Source: Pseudomonadota bacterium (lineage in GTDB: Bacteria; Pseudomonadota; Alphaproteobacteria; Rhizobiales; Xanthobacteraceae). Taken from it: a DNA stretch of 64,000 bases. Location: contig JAEWJH010000094.1 of NCBI GenBank assembly GCA_023386635.1, positions 11,340 through 75,339 on the forward strand. Reading direction: 5' to 3'. Every line of letters starts with the position of its first letter. Position 1 is the first letter of the stretch. The notes beneath the pieces were generated by a model. It saw only the letters and a program-made list of their open reading frames with translations, ran no database searches and was not told the DNA's origin. Positions 45,832 through 55,160 of the stretch are shown here, one piece after another. The translations under genes were made by a program, and so were the position numbers.

Positions 45832-46725
45832 TCAGCGCAGCGTCGTCACCCTCACCCACCAGCGCGGCTGCGCGGATGATAACGCGGCCGCCGCCGCTTG
45901 AGCCGTCGCGATATCGGGAAACAGCGCGAAGGAGGTCGCCCCCGAGCCGGACATGCGCACCACATCGACACCGGGCTGCGCCCGCAGCGCGTCGAGCACA
46001 TCGCCGATTACCGGCGCGATATGACGCGCCGGCACTTCGAGGTCATTGCCCTGCGCCCGCAGCCAGTCGCGCAGCTCTGCTCGCGCCTTCGGCGGATTTG
46101 GCGGTGCCTGATTTCCATCAACCGGGAGAGCGAGCGCACGGAACACAGCCGCCGTCGCCACCGCCACGCGGGGATTGACCAGCACCGCCGGCAGCGGCAG
46201 CAAACCAACGGGCGGCCCAAGATCGTGGCCGATGCCGCGCATCACCCGCGCTACCGGAGCGAGACAGGCCGGCACGTCGGCGCCGACACTTTCCGCTGCA
46301 GCGACAATGCGCGGATCGTTCGCGGCGATGCCATTGGCACGCGCCAGCAGCCGCAACGCCGCCGCGGCGTCCGACGAACCGCCGCCGAGACCGGCGGCCA
46401 CGGGCAAGTGCTTGTCGAGATCGAACGTGCCGCGCGTCAGATACTCCACTCTCGCCGCCAGCGCGTCGGCGGCTTTCAGGATCAGATTGGCGGAAGGATC
46501 GCCGCAATCGCCGGCACCGGGACCGCTGACACGCAATCCGAAAGCCTCGCCGGGTGTAAAACCCACCGTGTCCGCCAGATCGGCGAACGCCACGAGACTG
46601 TCGAGATCGTGATAGCCGTCCGCGCGCCGCCGCAGGACGCGCAAGGTCAGGTTGACCTTCGCCGGCGCTAACTCGGTCAGCGTCTCGCTCACGCTTCGGA
46701 TCGGCGGCGGATCAGCCGCCGCCAT
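45832..46725 (-). CDS. ispE: 4-diphosphocytidyl-2-C-methyl-D-erythritol kinase
   Basis: A 297-residue GHMP kinase. ATP loop PVAAGLGGGSSDAAAALRLL, N-terminal LAPAKVNLTLRVLRRRADGY, and C-terminal MSGSGATSFALFPD. It phosphorylates CDP-ME in the MEP pathway of isoprenoid synthesis. The first 14 bases overlap the 3' end of the upstream TPR gene, so it is expressed with it. Confidence 0.96.
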   Translation of the reverse strand: MAAADPPPIRSVSETLTELAPAKVNLTLRVLRRRADGYHDLDSLVAFADLADTVGFTPGEAFGLRVSGPGAGDCGDPSANLILKAADALAARVEYLTRGTFDLDKHLPVAAGLGGGSSDAAAALRLLARANGIAANDPRIVAAAESVGADVPACLAPVARVMRGIGHDLGPPVGLLPLPAVLVNPRVAVATAAVFRALALPVDGNQAPPNPPKARAELRDWLRAQGNDLEVPARHIAPVIGDVLDALRAQPGVDVVRMSGSGATSFALFPDIATAQAAAAALSSAQPRWWVRVTTLR

Positions 46726-48460
46726 CCTTCTTCGCCTTTTCGGCGGCTTTCGCCTGCGAGGATGTTTCCTCGGTCAGGCCGTTGGCGATCTTCGCCTCGA
46801 TCTTCGGAAGCTCTTCCGGCTCTGGCTTGAGATCGCGCGCATGCGCCCACTGGAATTTCGCTTCGAGCACGCGCCCGACGCGCCAATAAGCGTCGCCGAG
46901 GTGATCGTTGATGGTCGGGTCTTCCGGCTTGAGATCGACGGCGCGTTCGAGGTTTTTCACCGCTTCCTCGAAATTGCCGATGCGGTAATAGGCCCAGCCG
47001 AGCGAGTCGACGATGTAGCCGTCGTCCGGGCGCTGCTGTACGGCGCGCTTGATCATCGCCATGCCCTCATCGAGGTTCAGGCCCTGATCGACCCAGGAGT
47101 AGCCGAGATAGTTCAGCACATTGGCCTGCTCGGGGTAGAGCTCCAGCGCCTTCTTGAGATCGGCTTCCGCCTTCGGCCACTGCTTCGAGCGCTCGTAGCA
47201 AATTCCGCGGAAATAGAAGATCAGCCAGTTCGACTTCTGCGGGTTGGCGATCTGCTCGATCCCCTTGCCGTAGGTGTCGGCACAGGCGGCGAACTCCTTG
47301 CGGCTGCGCTGGATATTGCCGAGTGCGACCAGCGCTTCGAGGTCTTTGGGGTTTTCCGCGATCAATCCGGTCAGCGCCTTCTTCGCTTCTTCCGGCTTGT
47401 CGACGGAATCGAGATTGGTCGCCATCTGGATCGCGGCATTGCGATGCAGCGGCGACGCCTGCGGCACGCGCTGGTAGACCTTGATCGCCAGTTCCGGCTT
47501 CTTCAACGACTCGTAGAGATCCGCGAGCGACAGCAACGCGAGCGGATGCTGCGGCGTGAGGAACAGGCCGAGCTGCAGATAGACGATCGCGAGATCCTCG
47601 CCGCCGCGGCGGCCGAGCGAAGCGCCGAGACCGTACAGCGCTTCCGCCGCGCCGGCCTGCGCATTGCCGACGATCGGCGGCAGCTTTTCGCCCTTCTTGA
47701 GCTTGTCCATCGACGCCACGATCAGCGGATGGCGCGGCAACATCTTGTCGAAGGTCTCGAACACCTTCATCGCTTCGTCGGAGGTGCCGTTGCGTGACAG
47801 CCAGCTTCCATAAGCCTCGACCACACGCAGCGCCGAGCCGTCGGCCTTGTAGGCGCGCTCGAACCGCTTGCCGGCATCCTTCTTGCTGCCGGCGGCATCG
47901 AGGATCATGCCGGCATGCAGATCCTTGAAGATACTGTACCACTCCGGCCCCGCGAGCCGGTCGAGCACGCTGATGGCGTTCTTGGTGTCGCCCGCTCCGG
48001 CATAGGACCATGCGGTCAGCAGCGTGGCGGTGAGATCGGTGATCGGACCGCGCACCGACTGGGTCAGATGCGTGCGAGCGGCGGCATATTGCTTCTGCTT
48101 GATCGCGCGCACGCCGATGACCAGCCGCGCGACGCGGTCGTTCTTGTCGGCCTGCAGCACGCGGTCGGCGAGCTTAAGGGATTCATCGACCTCGCCGTCG
48201 ATCAGGAACGAGAGAAAAGCGCGGTTGAGCAGTTCGCTGTTCTTCGGGTCGTTGCGCAGCGCCGAACGATAGTAAGCGGCGGCGGCGGCGGCATCGCGCT
48301 GCTGGCCGGCGTGGCGCGCGGCCAGATAGCTGCCGGACGCCGTCACCCCCTGCAGGTCCTGTGGGCTCGGCGCCTGAGCCGCCAGGGTCAGCGGGACGCT
48401 TGCGATCAGCAGACCGAGCGCACCAGCCGCGGTGCTCCGGAACAGGCCAGGGACAGTCAC
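46712..48460 (-). CDS. Exported tetratricopeptide-repeat protein
   Basis: A 582-residue TPR protein. A signal peptide (LFRSTAAGALGLLIASVPLTLA-like, cleaved after AAQA) is followed by many 34-residue repeats, for example AAYYRSALRNDPKNSELLNR and DLKKALELYPEQANVLNYLG. The tail is Lys/Ala-rich. Periplasmic TPR proteins act as scaffolds. GTG at 48460 is chosen since GGAG lies 9 bases upstream and it gives a proper signal peptide; ATG 48511 is another option. It overlaps ispE, an arrangement I associate with Rhizobiales. Confidence 0.85.
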   Translation of the reverse strand: MTVPGLFRSTAAGALGLLIASVPLTLAAQAPSPQDLQGVTASGSYLAARHAGQQRDAAAAAAYYRSALRNDPKNSELLNRAFLSFLIDGEVDESLKLADRVLQADKNDRVARLVIGVRAIKQKQYAAARTHLTQSVRGPITDLTATLLTAWSYAGAGDTKNAISVLDRLAGPEWYSIFKDLHAGMILDAAGSKKDAGKRFERAYKADGSALRVVEAYGSWLSRNGTSDEAMKVFETFDKMLPRHPLIVASMDKLKKGEKLPPIVGNAQAGAAEALYGLGASLGRRGGEDLAIVYLQLGLFLTPQHPLALLSLADLYESLKKPELAIKVYQRVPQASPLHRNAAIQMATNLDSVDKPEEAKKALTGLIAENPKDLEALVALGNIQRSRKEFAACADTYGKGIEQIANPQKSNWLIFYFRGICYERSKQWPKAEADLKKALELYPEQANVLNYLGYSWVDQGLNLDEGMAMIKRAVQQRPDDGYIVDSLGWAYYRIGNFEEAVKNLERAVDLKPEDPTINDHLGDAYWRVGRVLEAKFQWAHARDLKPEPEELPKIEAKIANGLTEETSSQAKAAEKAKKDGGG

Positions 48461-48583
48461 CAGCTTGATCTCCAAAAGCGGCGGATTTCGACATGCAAGC
48501 CGATCCGCCATCGGTGTGGGATGAACGCGCAACGCCACCGAAACGAGTGATTCTCGCAAACAATGGCCCGTTTGCAGGTTCCC

Positions 48584-48610
48584 CGCAAGGCGAGTTGAAG
48601 TCGCCTTGCG
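48584..48610. repeat. 10-bp perfect inverted repeat
   Basis: CGCAAGGCGA (48584-48593), loop GTTGAAG, TCGCCTTGCG (48601-48610). It lies between the ETF-QO stop and the TPR start. There is no T-run on either side, so it is not a standard terminator. It may form a factor-dependent terminator or an operator for the TPR-ispE operon. Confidence 0.6.
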
Positions 48611-48666
48611 TCGCAATCAAACGCGGCGAAAGCGCGGCATAACCGCAGCGCTTCCCCGGTTCACCG

Positions 48667-50319
48667 TTACATATTGGGATAGTTCGGCCCGCCACCACCC
48701 TCCGGCGTCACCCAGACGATGTTCTGGTTCGGATCCTTGATGTCGCACGTCTTGCAGTGGACGCAGTTCTGCGCGTTGATCACAAAACGGGCATCGCCGC
48801 CCTCTTCAACCCACTCATAGACGCCGGCCGGGCAATAGCGGGTCGACGGCCCGGCGAAGACGTCATGCTCGGACCGCTTCTGCAACAAGGCGTCCTTGAG
48901 CACGAGATGCGAGGGCTGGTCCTCCTCGTGGTTGGTGTTCGACAGGAACACCGAAGACAACCGGTCGAAGGTCAGCTTGCCGTCCGGCTTCGGGTAGGCG
49001 ATCCGCTGGCACTCGGCCGCGGGACGCAAGGTCTCCGAGTCCGGCTTGCCGTGCTTGCGCGTGCCGAACAGCGAGAAACCGAACGTGTTGGTCCACATAT
49101 CCAGACCGCCCAGCGCAACGCCGAGCGCGGTTCCGAACCGCGACCACAGCGGCTTGGCGTTGCGTACGCGGTAGAGATCCTTGCCGATCTCGGAACCGCG
49201 CCACGCATCCTCGTAGCCGTGCAACTCATCATTGGCGCGACCGGCGCCGAGCGCCGCCGCCGCCTGCTCCGCCGCCAGCATGCCGGACAACATCGCGTTA
49301 TGGCTGCCCTTGATGCGCGGCACGTTGACGAAGCCGGCATCGCAGCCGATCAGCGCGCCGCCGGGGAACGTCAGCTTCGGCACCGACTGATAGCCGCCTT
49401 CAGTGATGGCACGCGCGCCATAAGCGAGGCGCTTGCCGCCGGCGAAGGTGTCGCGCACCAGCGGATGGGTCTTGAAGCGCTGGAATTCCTCGAACGGCGA
49501 GAGATACGGGTTCTGGTAGTTGAGGTGGACGACGAAGCCGACCGACACCAGATTGCCGTCGAGGTGATAGAGGAACGAGCCGCCGCCGGTCGCATTGTCG
49601 AGCGGCCAGCCCATCGTGTGCTGCACCAGGCCGGGCCGGCTGCGCTCCGGCGCCACTTCCCACAATTCCTTGAGGCCAAGGCCGAATTTCTGCGGCTCCT
49701 TGCCCTCGTCGAGCTTGAAGCGCGCGATCAACTGCTTGCCGAGATTGCCGCGTGCGCCTTCGGCGAACAGCGTGTACTTGGCCTGCAACTCCATGCCACG
49801 GGTGAAGCTGTCCTTCGGCTCGCCGTCCTTGCCGATGCCCATGTCGCCGGTGGCGACGCCGCGCACCGCGCCGTTGTCGTCGTAGAGCACTTCGGCGGCG
49901 GCAAAGCCCGGATAGATTTCGACGCCGAGCCCCTCGGCCTTGGTCGCCAGCCAGCGGCACGCATTGCCGAGCGAGACGATGTAGTTGCCGTGATTGCTCA
50001 TCAGCCGCGGCATCAGGATATTCGGCAGCCGCACTGCGCCGGGCTCGGTCAGATAATAGAACCGGTCGTCCGTCACCGCGGTCTTCACCGGGCAATCGTC
50101 ATCGCTGCGCCAGTCCGGGATGAGTTTGTCGAGGCCGACCGGATCGATCACCGCGCCGGAGAGGATATGCGCGCCGACCTCCGAGCCTTTCTCGACGACG
50201 ACGACGGAAATATCCGGATTGACCTGTTTCAGGCGGATCGCCGCGGCAAGACCGGCCGGCCCCGCGCCGACCACCACAACGTCAAATTCCATCGCCTCGC
50301 GCGCCGGCAGTTCGGCCAT
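48667..50319 (-). CDS. Electron transfer flavoprotein-ubiquinone oxidoreductase
   Basis: A 550-residue ETF-QO. The FAD site is VVVVGAGPAGLAAAIRLK. The ubiquinone/membrane region is near GGYQSVPKLTFPGG. The [4Fe-4S] cysteines are in STRYCPAGVYEW and INAQNCVHCKTCDIKDP. It takes electrons from ETF (fatty acid and amino acid oxidation, dimethylglycine, some hydroxyacid dehydrogenases) to the quinone pool. A strong GGAGG site lies before the ATG at 50319. ETF alpha and beta genes are not in the window. Confidence 0.96.
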   Translation of the reverse strand: MAELPAREAMEFDVVVVGAGPAGLAAAIRLKQVNPDISVVVVEKGSEVGAHILSGAVIDPVGLDKLIPDWRSDDDCPVKTAVTDDRFYYLTEPGAVRLPNILMPRLMSNHGNYIVSLGNACRWLATKAEGLGVEIYPGFAAAEVLYDDNGAVRGVATGDMGIGKDGEPKDSFTRGMELQAKYTLFAEGARGNLGKQLIARFKLDEGKEPQKFGLGLKELWEVAPERSRPGLVQHTMGWPLDNATGGGSFLYHLDGNLVSVGFVVHLNYQNPYLSPFEEFQRFKTHPLVRDTFAGGKRLAYGARAITEGGYQSVPKLTFPGGALIGCDAGFVNVPRIKGSHNAMLSGMLAAEQAAAALGAGRANDELHGYEDAWRGSEIGKDLYRVRNAKPLWSRFGTALGVALGGLDMWTNTFGFSLFGTRKHGKPDSETLRPAAECQRIAYPKPDGKLTFDRLSSVFLSNTNHEEDQPSHLVLKDALLQKRSEHDVFAGPSTRYCPAGVYEWVEEGGDARFVINAQNCVHCKTCDIKDPNQNIVWVTPEGGGGPNYPNM

Positions 50320-50420
50320 CGGTTCCTCCTGTGGACGCCACCTTGTTTCATTTTTGTCTAAACTGGGCAATCGGCCCCGCCGCTGGCATCGTCCCGGCGC
50401 AGCCGTGCTAGACTGACGCC

Positions 50421-51236
50421 ATGTCCTCACCCTCATCCGAACAGGCCGCGCGCGATCTGCTCGCCTTTTATGCCGAGGCCGGCGTCGATGCGCTGGTCGG
50501 CGAAGTTCCGGTCGACCGCTTTGCCGTTCCCGAGCCGGCGCCCGTCAAGTCCGCGGGCGGGATTGCCGCGCCGCGCCGCCCCGTCGCCGCGCCCGCCGTC
50601 CAGCCAAATACGCCGGTCGTCGCGCCCGATGAAGCGGCCATGGCCGCCCGCGCCGCCGCCCGCAGCGCCGCGACGCTGGAGGACCTGCGGGCAATCCTCG
50701 ACCGCTTCGACGGCTGCGCGCTCAAGACCACCGCCAAGCAACTCGTGTTCGGCGACGGCAATCCGCAGGCGCGGATCATGTTCGTCGGCGAAGCGCCCGG
50801 TCGCGACGAGGACATCGAGGGCCGCCCCTTCGTCGGCCGCTCCGGCAAATTGCTCGACCGCATGATCAAGGCGATCGGTCTCGAACGCGCCGATACCTAC
50901 ATCACCAACATCATTCCATGGCGGCCGCCGGGAAACCGCGATCCGAGCCCGCAGGAATCGATGATCTGCCTGCCGTTCATCCAGCGGCATATCGAACTGG
51001 TGAATCCGGAAATCCTGGTGTGTCTCGGCAAGCCGTCGTCGCAGACGCTGCTGAACATCAAGGACGGCATCCTGAAATCGCGCGGCCGCTGGTATTCCTA
51101 CGCGATGCCCGAACGGCAAATCCGCGCGATGGTGACGCTGCATCCGGCTTATCTGTTGCGGCAGCCGAACCAGAAACGGCTGGCCTGGCGCGATTTTCTC
51201 GCGATCCAGCAGGCATTGGCATCGCCGCCGGCGTAA
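50421..51236 (+). CDS. Uracil-DNA glycosylase (family 4/UdgA-like)
   Basis: A 271-residue glycosylase. The N-terminal third (residues 1-95) is Ala/Pro-rich and probably disordered. The core has motif A GEAPGRDEDIEGRPFVGRSG, TNIIPWRPPGNRDPSPQE and motif B TLHPAYLLRQP. Family 4 enzymes usually hold a 4Fe-4S cluster with four Cys; the cysteines here are FDGCALKT, MICLP and VCLGK, so the set may be incomplete. It removes uracil from DNA. It diverges from the ETF-QO gene. Confidence 0.88.
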   Translation: MSSPSSEQAARDLLAFYAEAGVDALVGEVPVDRFAVPEPAPVKSAGGIAAPRRPVAAPAVQPNTPVVAPDEAAMAARAAARSAATLEDLRAILDRFDGCALKTTAKQLVFGDGNPQARIMFVGEAPGRDEDIEGRPFVGRSGKLLDRMIKAIGLERADTYITNIIPWRPPGNRDPSPQESMICLPFIQRHIELVNPEILVCLGKPSSQTLLNIKDGILKSRGRWYSYAMPERQIRAMVTLHPAYLLRQPNQKRLAWRDFLAIQQALASPPA

Positions 51237-51332
51237 GCCACACAACCATGCCGCGAAATACGCCGTTAGGGTTTGCTTCACCGGCGTCGCCGACTATCTT
51301 GGTGCGAAATCGTTCGTTCCGATGGTGGTGCC

Positions 51333-51782
51333 GTGTCGCGTTCGTGCCTGTCGTCCCTGCTGATGCCGCTCGTCGGGGCGGTTCTGATTGCCGCATCTCC
51401 GGCACTGGCGCAGACCCCATCGACCAACGCCAAATCAACCGACACCAAGCGCTCTGAAACCAAGGCCGAGACGAAGTCCAAGGCGCACCGCGCGCCCGCC
51501 ACGCTCGATCTGTCGACGCCGAACGTTATGCAGCGCCGCGTCGTCACCCATGGCGGGCAGCGGTCCCAAGACGCTACCATGAAGAAGCCGAGCCTCGGCT
51601 CGGTCGACTTCGGCGATGGCGAATTGCGCCTCGACGGCGGCCGCAAATCGCGCGACGTGGCCCATGACGTCACCGGCTTCGACCAGACACCGGGCTCCGC
51701 CACCTTCCGGCAACTGGCACCGTCGCAGAAGAGCGGCACGCCGCCTTATGTCGGCTTCACCTTCAGCCGGCCGAACAACTAG
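51333..51782 (+). CDS. Exported hypothetical protein
   Basis: A 149-residue protein starting with GTG. The signal peptide is SCLSSLLMPLVGAVLIAASP followed by ALAQ. The mature part has a Lys/Thr/Ser-rich low-complexity stretch (residues 35-65) and a Gly/Asp-rich body (LGSVDFGDGELRLDGGRKSR, TPPYVGFTFSRPN). I know no family. Its TAG is immediately followed by the CTA of the convergent EamA stop, forming a TAGCTA palindrome with no spacer. Confidence 0.7.
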   Translation: MSRSCLSSLLMPLVGAVLIAASPALAQTPSTNAKSTDTKRSETKAETKSKAHRAPATLDLSTPNVMQRRVVTHGGQRSQDATMKKPSLGSVDFGDGELRLDGGRKSRDVAHDVTGFDQTPGSATFRQLAPSQKSGTPPYVGFTFSRPNN

Positions 51783-52229
51783 CTACCACGCGAGCAGCAC
51801 CGCGCCGGCGCTGACCAGCGTGACGCCGATCCAGCCGCGCAGGCTTAGCGTCTCGCCGAGAAACAGCACGCCGAAGATCGCGACCAGCACAACGCTGAGT
51901 TTGTCGATCGGCGCGACCTGCGCCGCCTGCCCGATTTTCAGCGCGCGAAAATAACACAGCCACGACGCGCCGGTCGCGAGCCCGGACAGCACGAGGAACA
52001 GCCAGGTGCGTCCGGAGATCGTCGATGGCGATTGCCACTGTCCGCTCACGACAACGATCAAGGCCAGCGTCACCAGAATGACGCCGGTGCGGATCAGCGT
52101 CGCAAGATCGGAGTTGATCGCCTCGATACCGACCTTGGCGAAGATCGCGGTCAGCGCCGCGAACACCGCCGACAGCAGCGCCCAGAATTGCCAATGGCCG
52201 TACCAGGACTGGAGCGCGCCGGTGCTCAT
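51783..52229 (-). CDS. EamA/DMT family small transporter
   Basis: A 148-residue protein with about five membrane helices: one EamA domain only, half of a normal 10-TM DMT carrier. Landmarks are WALLSAVFAALTAIFAKVGI, TWLFLVLSGLATGASWLCYF, ALKIGQAAQVAPIDKLSVVL and GVLFLGETLSLRGWIGVTLV. Single-domain EamA proteins (YnfA/YddG half type) work as dimers. It overlaps the stop of the NCS2 permease gene by 4 bases. Confidence 0.9.
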   Translation of the reverse strand: MSTGALQSWYGHWQFWALLSAVFAALTAIFAKVGIEAINSDLATLIRTGVILVTLALIVVVSGQWQSPSTISGRTWLFLVLSGLATGASWLCYFRALKIGQAAQVAPIDKLSVVLVAIFGVLFLGETLSLRGWIGVTLVSAGAVLLAW

Positions 52230-53572
52230 CCGGCGATCGCGAACTTGATGGCGAACAGCAGCGCCAGCACCAGCACCGCCGGCGCCGCTTCACGCGCCTT
52301 GCCGGCGATGATCTTGATGACGGCATAAGTGATGAAGCCGAGCCCGATGCCCGTCGCGATCGAATAGGTCAGCGGCATGGCGATCGCCGTCACCACCGCC
52401 GGTGCGTATTCGGTGATGTCGTCCCAGTCGACTTCGGCGAGACCGCGCGCCATCACGCAGGCGACATAAAGCAGCGCCGCCGCCGTGGCATAGGCAGGCA
52501 CCATGCCGGCGAGCGGCGAGAAGAACAGCGCGAGCAGGAACAGGATCGCGACGACGACGGCCGTCAATCCGGTCCGGCCGCCCGCCTGGATGCCCGACGC
52601 GCTTTCGATATAGCTCGTCGTCGTCGAGGTGCCGATCAGCGAGCCGAACATCGCGGCGAAGCTGTCGGAGATCAGCGCCTGCTTCATCCGCGGCAAGGTG
52701 CCGTTCTGCATCAGCCCGGTACGGTGCGTGACGCCGATCAGCGTGCCGGCATTGTCGAACACGTCGACGAACAGGATCGCGAACACCACGATCAGGAAGG
52801 TCAGATCGAACAGCCGCGAGAAGTCGAGCTGCAGGAAGGTCGGCGCCAGCGACGGCGGCATCGACACAACGCCCGTGAATTTGGCAAGACCGAACGGCAG
52901 ACCGGCGAACGTCACGATCAGGATGCCGATCAGCGTGCCGCCGATCACGCGCCGGTAATTGAGCGCGACGATCAGCACGAAACCGAGCAGCGCCAGCAGC
53001 GTCGCCGGGTTCTTCATGTCGCCGAGCGTCACCAGTGTCGCCGGATGCGCGACGACGAGCTTCGCCTCCTCGAGCGCGATGATGGCCAGGAACAATCCGA
53101 CGCCCGCCGACACCGCGAGCTTGAGATTGGTCGGGATCGACTCGATCACATATTGCCGCAGCTTGAACACCGAGATCAGGAAGAACAGCACGCCGGAGCA
53201 GAACACCGCCGCCAGCGCCTGCTGCCAGGTGAACTTGTAAGTGAGCACCACCGTGAAGGCGAAAAAGGCGTTAAGCCCCATGCCCGGGGCGAGCGCGATC
53301 GGATAATTGGCGTAGAGGCCCATCACCAGCGTGCTGGCGGCGGCGGCGAGACAGGTCGCGACGAACACCGCGCCCGGATCCATCCCGGCCTTGCCGAGAA
53401 TCTGCGGATTGACGAATATGATGTAGACCATCGTCAGGAAGGTGGTGAGACCGGCGACGATCTCGGTCTGCACATTGGTGCCCTGCGCACGAAGGCCGAA
53501 ATAACGATCAAGTGCCCCACCCGACGCGGCATCATTGCTGCCGACGGGTGATGGTTCCGATGTCTGCGCCAT
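52226..53572 (-). CDS. NCS2 family purine permease (AzgA-like)
   Basis: A 448-residue permease with 12-14 membrane segments. AzgA-type features are VAGLTTFLTMVYIIFVNPQI, GMGLNAFFAFTVVLTYKFTW, DVFDNAGTLIGVTHRTGLM and the SFAAMFGSLIGTSTTTSYIE loop. It imports adenine, guanine or hypoxanthine with protons. The start at 53572 is the first ATG that removes the Arg/Cys-rich leader of the longer frame. The EamA gene is coupled downstream. Confidence 0.92.
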   Translation of the reverse strand: MAQTSEPSPVGSNDAASGGALDRYFGLRAQGTNVQTEIVAGLTTFLTMVYIIFVNPQILGKAGMDPGAVFVATCLAAAASTLVMGLYANYPIALAPGMGLNAFFAFTVVLTYKFTWQQALAAVFCSGVLFFLISVFKLRQYVIESIPTNLKLAVSAGVGLFLAIIALEEAKLVVAHPATLVTLGDMKNPATLLALLGFVLIVALNYRRVIGGTLIGILIVTFAGLPFGLAKFTGVVSMPPSLAPTFLQLDFSRLFDLTFLIVVFAILFVDVFDNAGTLIGVTHRTGLMQNGTLPRMKQALISDSFAAMFGSLIGTSTTTSYIESASGIQAGGRTGLTAVVVAILFLLALFFSPLAGMVPAYATAAALLYVACVMARGLAEVDWDDITEYAPAVVTAIAMPLTYSIATGIGLGFITYAVIKIIAGKAREAAPAVLVLALLFAIKFAIAG

Positions 53573-53745
53573 GTCCGGCCCCCTGTGCTCTGCCCTGCGG
53601 CACAATAGCGCTCCCCGCAAGCCGCCGACATACCAGCAGCGCGTAACCCACAAGCTGCTTTCTTTCCTCGGCTCAAGGCGCGAACATGCGGCGAGTCCCC
53701 GATTGGCCGGTGCCGGGACGCGGCGCCGGCACACCGCTGCGGAGC

Positions 53746-55149
53746 ATGCCGATGGATATGGATCCGGTTCTGCTGGCCCGGTTGCAGTTCGCCTTCACGA
53801 TCATATTCCACATCATCTTCCCGAGCTTCACGATCGGCCTGTCGGCCTATATCGCCACGCTCGGCGCGATGTGGCTGCGCACCGGGACCGAGCGCTACCA
53901 CCTGCTGATGCGGTTCTGGAGCAAGATCTTCGCCGTGTCGTTCGCCATGGGCGTGGTGTCCGGCATCGTGCTGTCCTATCAATTCGGGACCAACTGGAGC
54001 CGGTTCTCGGTCGTCGTCGGTAATGTGATCGGCCCGCTCATCGGCTACGAAGTGCTTACCGCCTTCTTCCTGGAGGCCACCTTCCTCGGCATTATGCTGT
54101 TCGGCTTCAACCGCGTGCCGCCGTGGCTTTATGTGCTGTCGGCGGCCGTTGTCGCGGTCGGCACCGCGATCTCGGCATTTTGGATTCTCTCGGCCAATTC
54201 CTGGATGCAGACGCCGGCAGGGCATGAGGTGCGCAACGGCATCGCCTATCCGGTCGACTGGCTCGCCGTGGTGTTCAATCCGAGCTTCCCCTATCGCTTC
54301 GCGCACATGCTCAATGCCGCCTATCTCACCACCGGCTTCGTGGTGCTGGCGGTCGGCGCGCGCTATCTCCTCGCAGGCATTCACGGCGAGCAGGCACGGA
54401 CCATGGTGCGCATGGCGATCGGCCTGATGGCGGTGCTGGCGCCGCTGCAACTGCTGATCGGCGACCAGCACGGCCTCAATACGCTCGAACATCAGCCGAT
54501 CAAGGTCGCGGCGATGGAAGGCCACTGGGACGGCAGCAAGCCCGGGGACTTCTACATCTTCGCCTGGCCGGACGAGAAAGCGGAGACCAACCGCTTCGGC
54601 ATCGCGATCCCGCGCGGCTCGTCGCTGATCCTGACGCACAAGGTCGACGGCCTGTTTCCCGGGCTGACGAGCGTGCCGCCGCAGGATCGTCCGCCTGTGG
54701 TGCCGGTGTTTTTCGCGTTTCGGATCATGCTGGCGATCGGCTTCTTCATGATCGCGGCGGCGCTTTACGGCGCGTTCCTGTGGTGGCGCGGCACGCTGGT
54801 CGAAACCCGCTGGTATCTGTGGGTCATGTCACAGTCCTGGTGGATCGGCTTCGTCGCCGTGATCGCCGGCTGGGTCGTCACCGAGACCGGACGCCAGCCC
54901 TGGATCGCGCAGGGCATTCTGCGCACCGTGGATGCGACCTCGCCGGTGCCGGCTGCGACCATTGCCGGCACGCTGGCTCTGTTCGTCGTCACCTACGGCA
55001 TCATCTTCTCGATGGGCATCTATTACATCAACCGGCTGATCAATCGCGGGCCGGAAGGCAGCGCGATCAGCGACGACAGCGAAGGCCTGCCGAACAACCC
55101 GCTCGGCGCGGCACGTTCCGCGGCGCGCGAAGCCATATCGAAACCGTAA
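53746..55149 (+). CDS. cydA: Cytochrome bd-type quinol oxidase subunit I (CIO-like)
   Basis: A 467-residue heme protein. It holds the b595/d axial His in FHIIFPSFTIGLSAYIATL, the GRQPW motif in VTETGRQPWIAQGILRT, and the quinol region DQHGLNTLEHQPIKVAAMEG with a short Q-loop. The short Q-loop is typical of the cyanide-insensitive (CioA) branch. It reduces O2 to water with quinol. The first ATG (53746) has a very close GGAG, so ATG 53752 or 53758 may be used instead. No cydDC or cydX is seen nearby. The cydB gene follows. Confidence 0.95.
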   Translation: MPMDMDPVLLARLQFAFTIIFHIIFPSFTIGLSAYIATLGAMWLRTGTERYHLLMRFWSKIFAVSFAMGVVSGIVLSYQFGTNWSRFSVVVGNVIGPLIGYEVLTAFFLEATFLGIMLFGFNRVPPWLYVLSAAVVAVGTAISAFWILSANSWMQTPAGHEVRNGIAYPVDWLAVVFNPSFPYRFAHMLNAAYLTTGFVVLAVGARYLLAGIHGEQARTMVRMAIGLMAVLAPLQLLIGDQHGLNTLEHQPIKVAAMEGHWDGSKPGDFYIFAWPDEKAETNRFGIAIPRGSSLILTHKVDGLFPGLTSVPPQDRPPVVPVFFAFRIMLAIGFFMIAAALYGAFLWWRGTLVETRWYLWVMSQSWWIGFVAVIAGWVVTETGRQPWIAQGILRTVDATSPVPAATIAGTLALFVVTYGIIFSMGIYYINRLINRGPEGSAISDDSEGLPNNPLGAARSAAREAISKP

Positions 55150-55160
55150 AGGGGCGCGCC

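Noticed and set aside
48757..50361. A 534-residue plus-strand frame over ETF-QO
   Set aside because: It is antisense to a gene with complete FAD and Fe-S motifs and lacks any recognisable segment.
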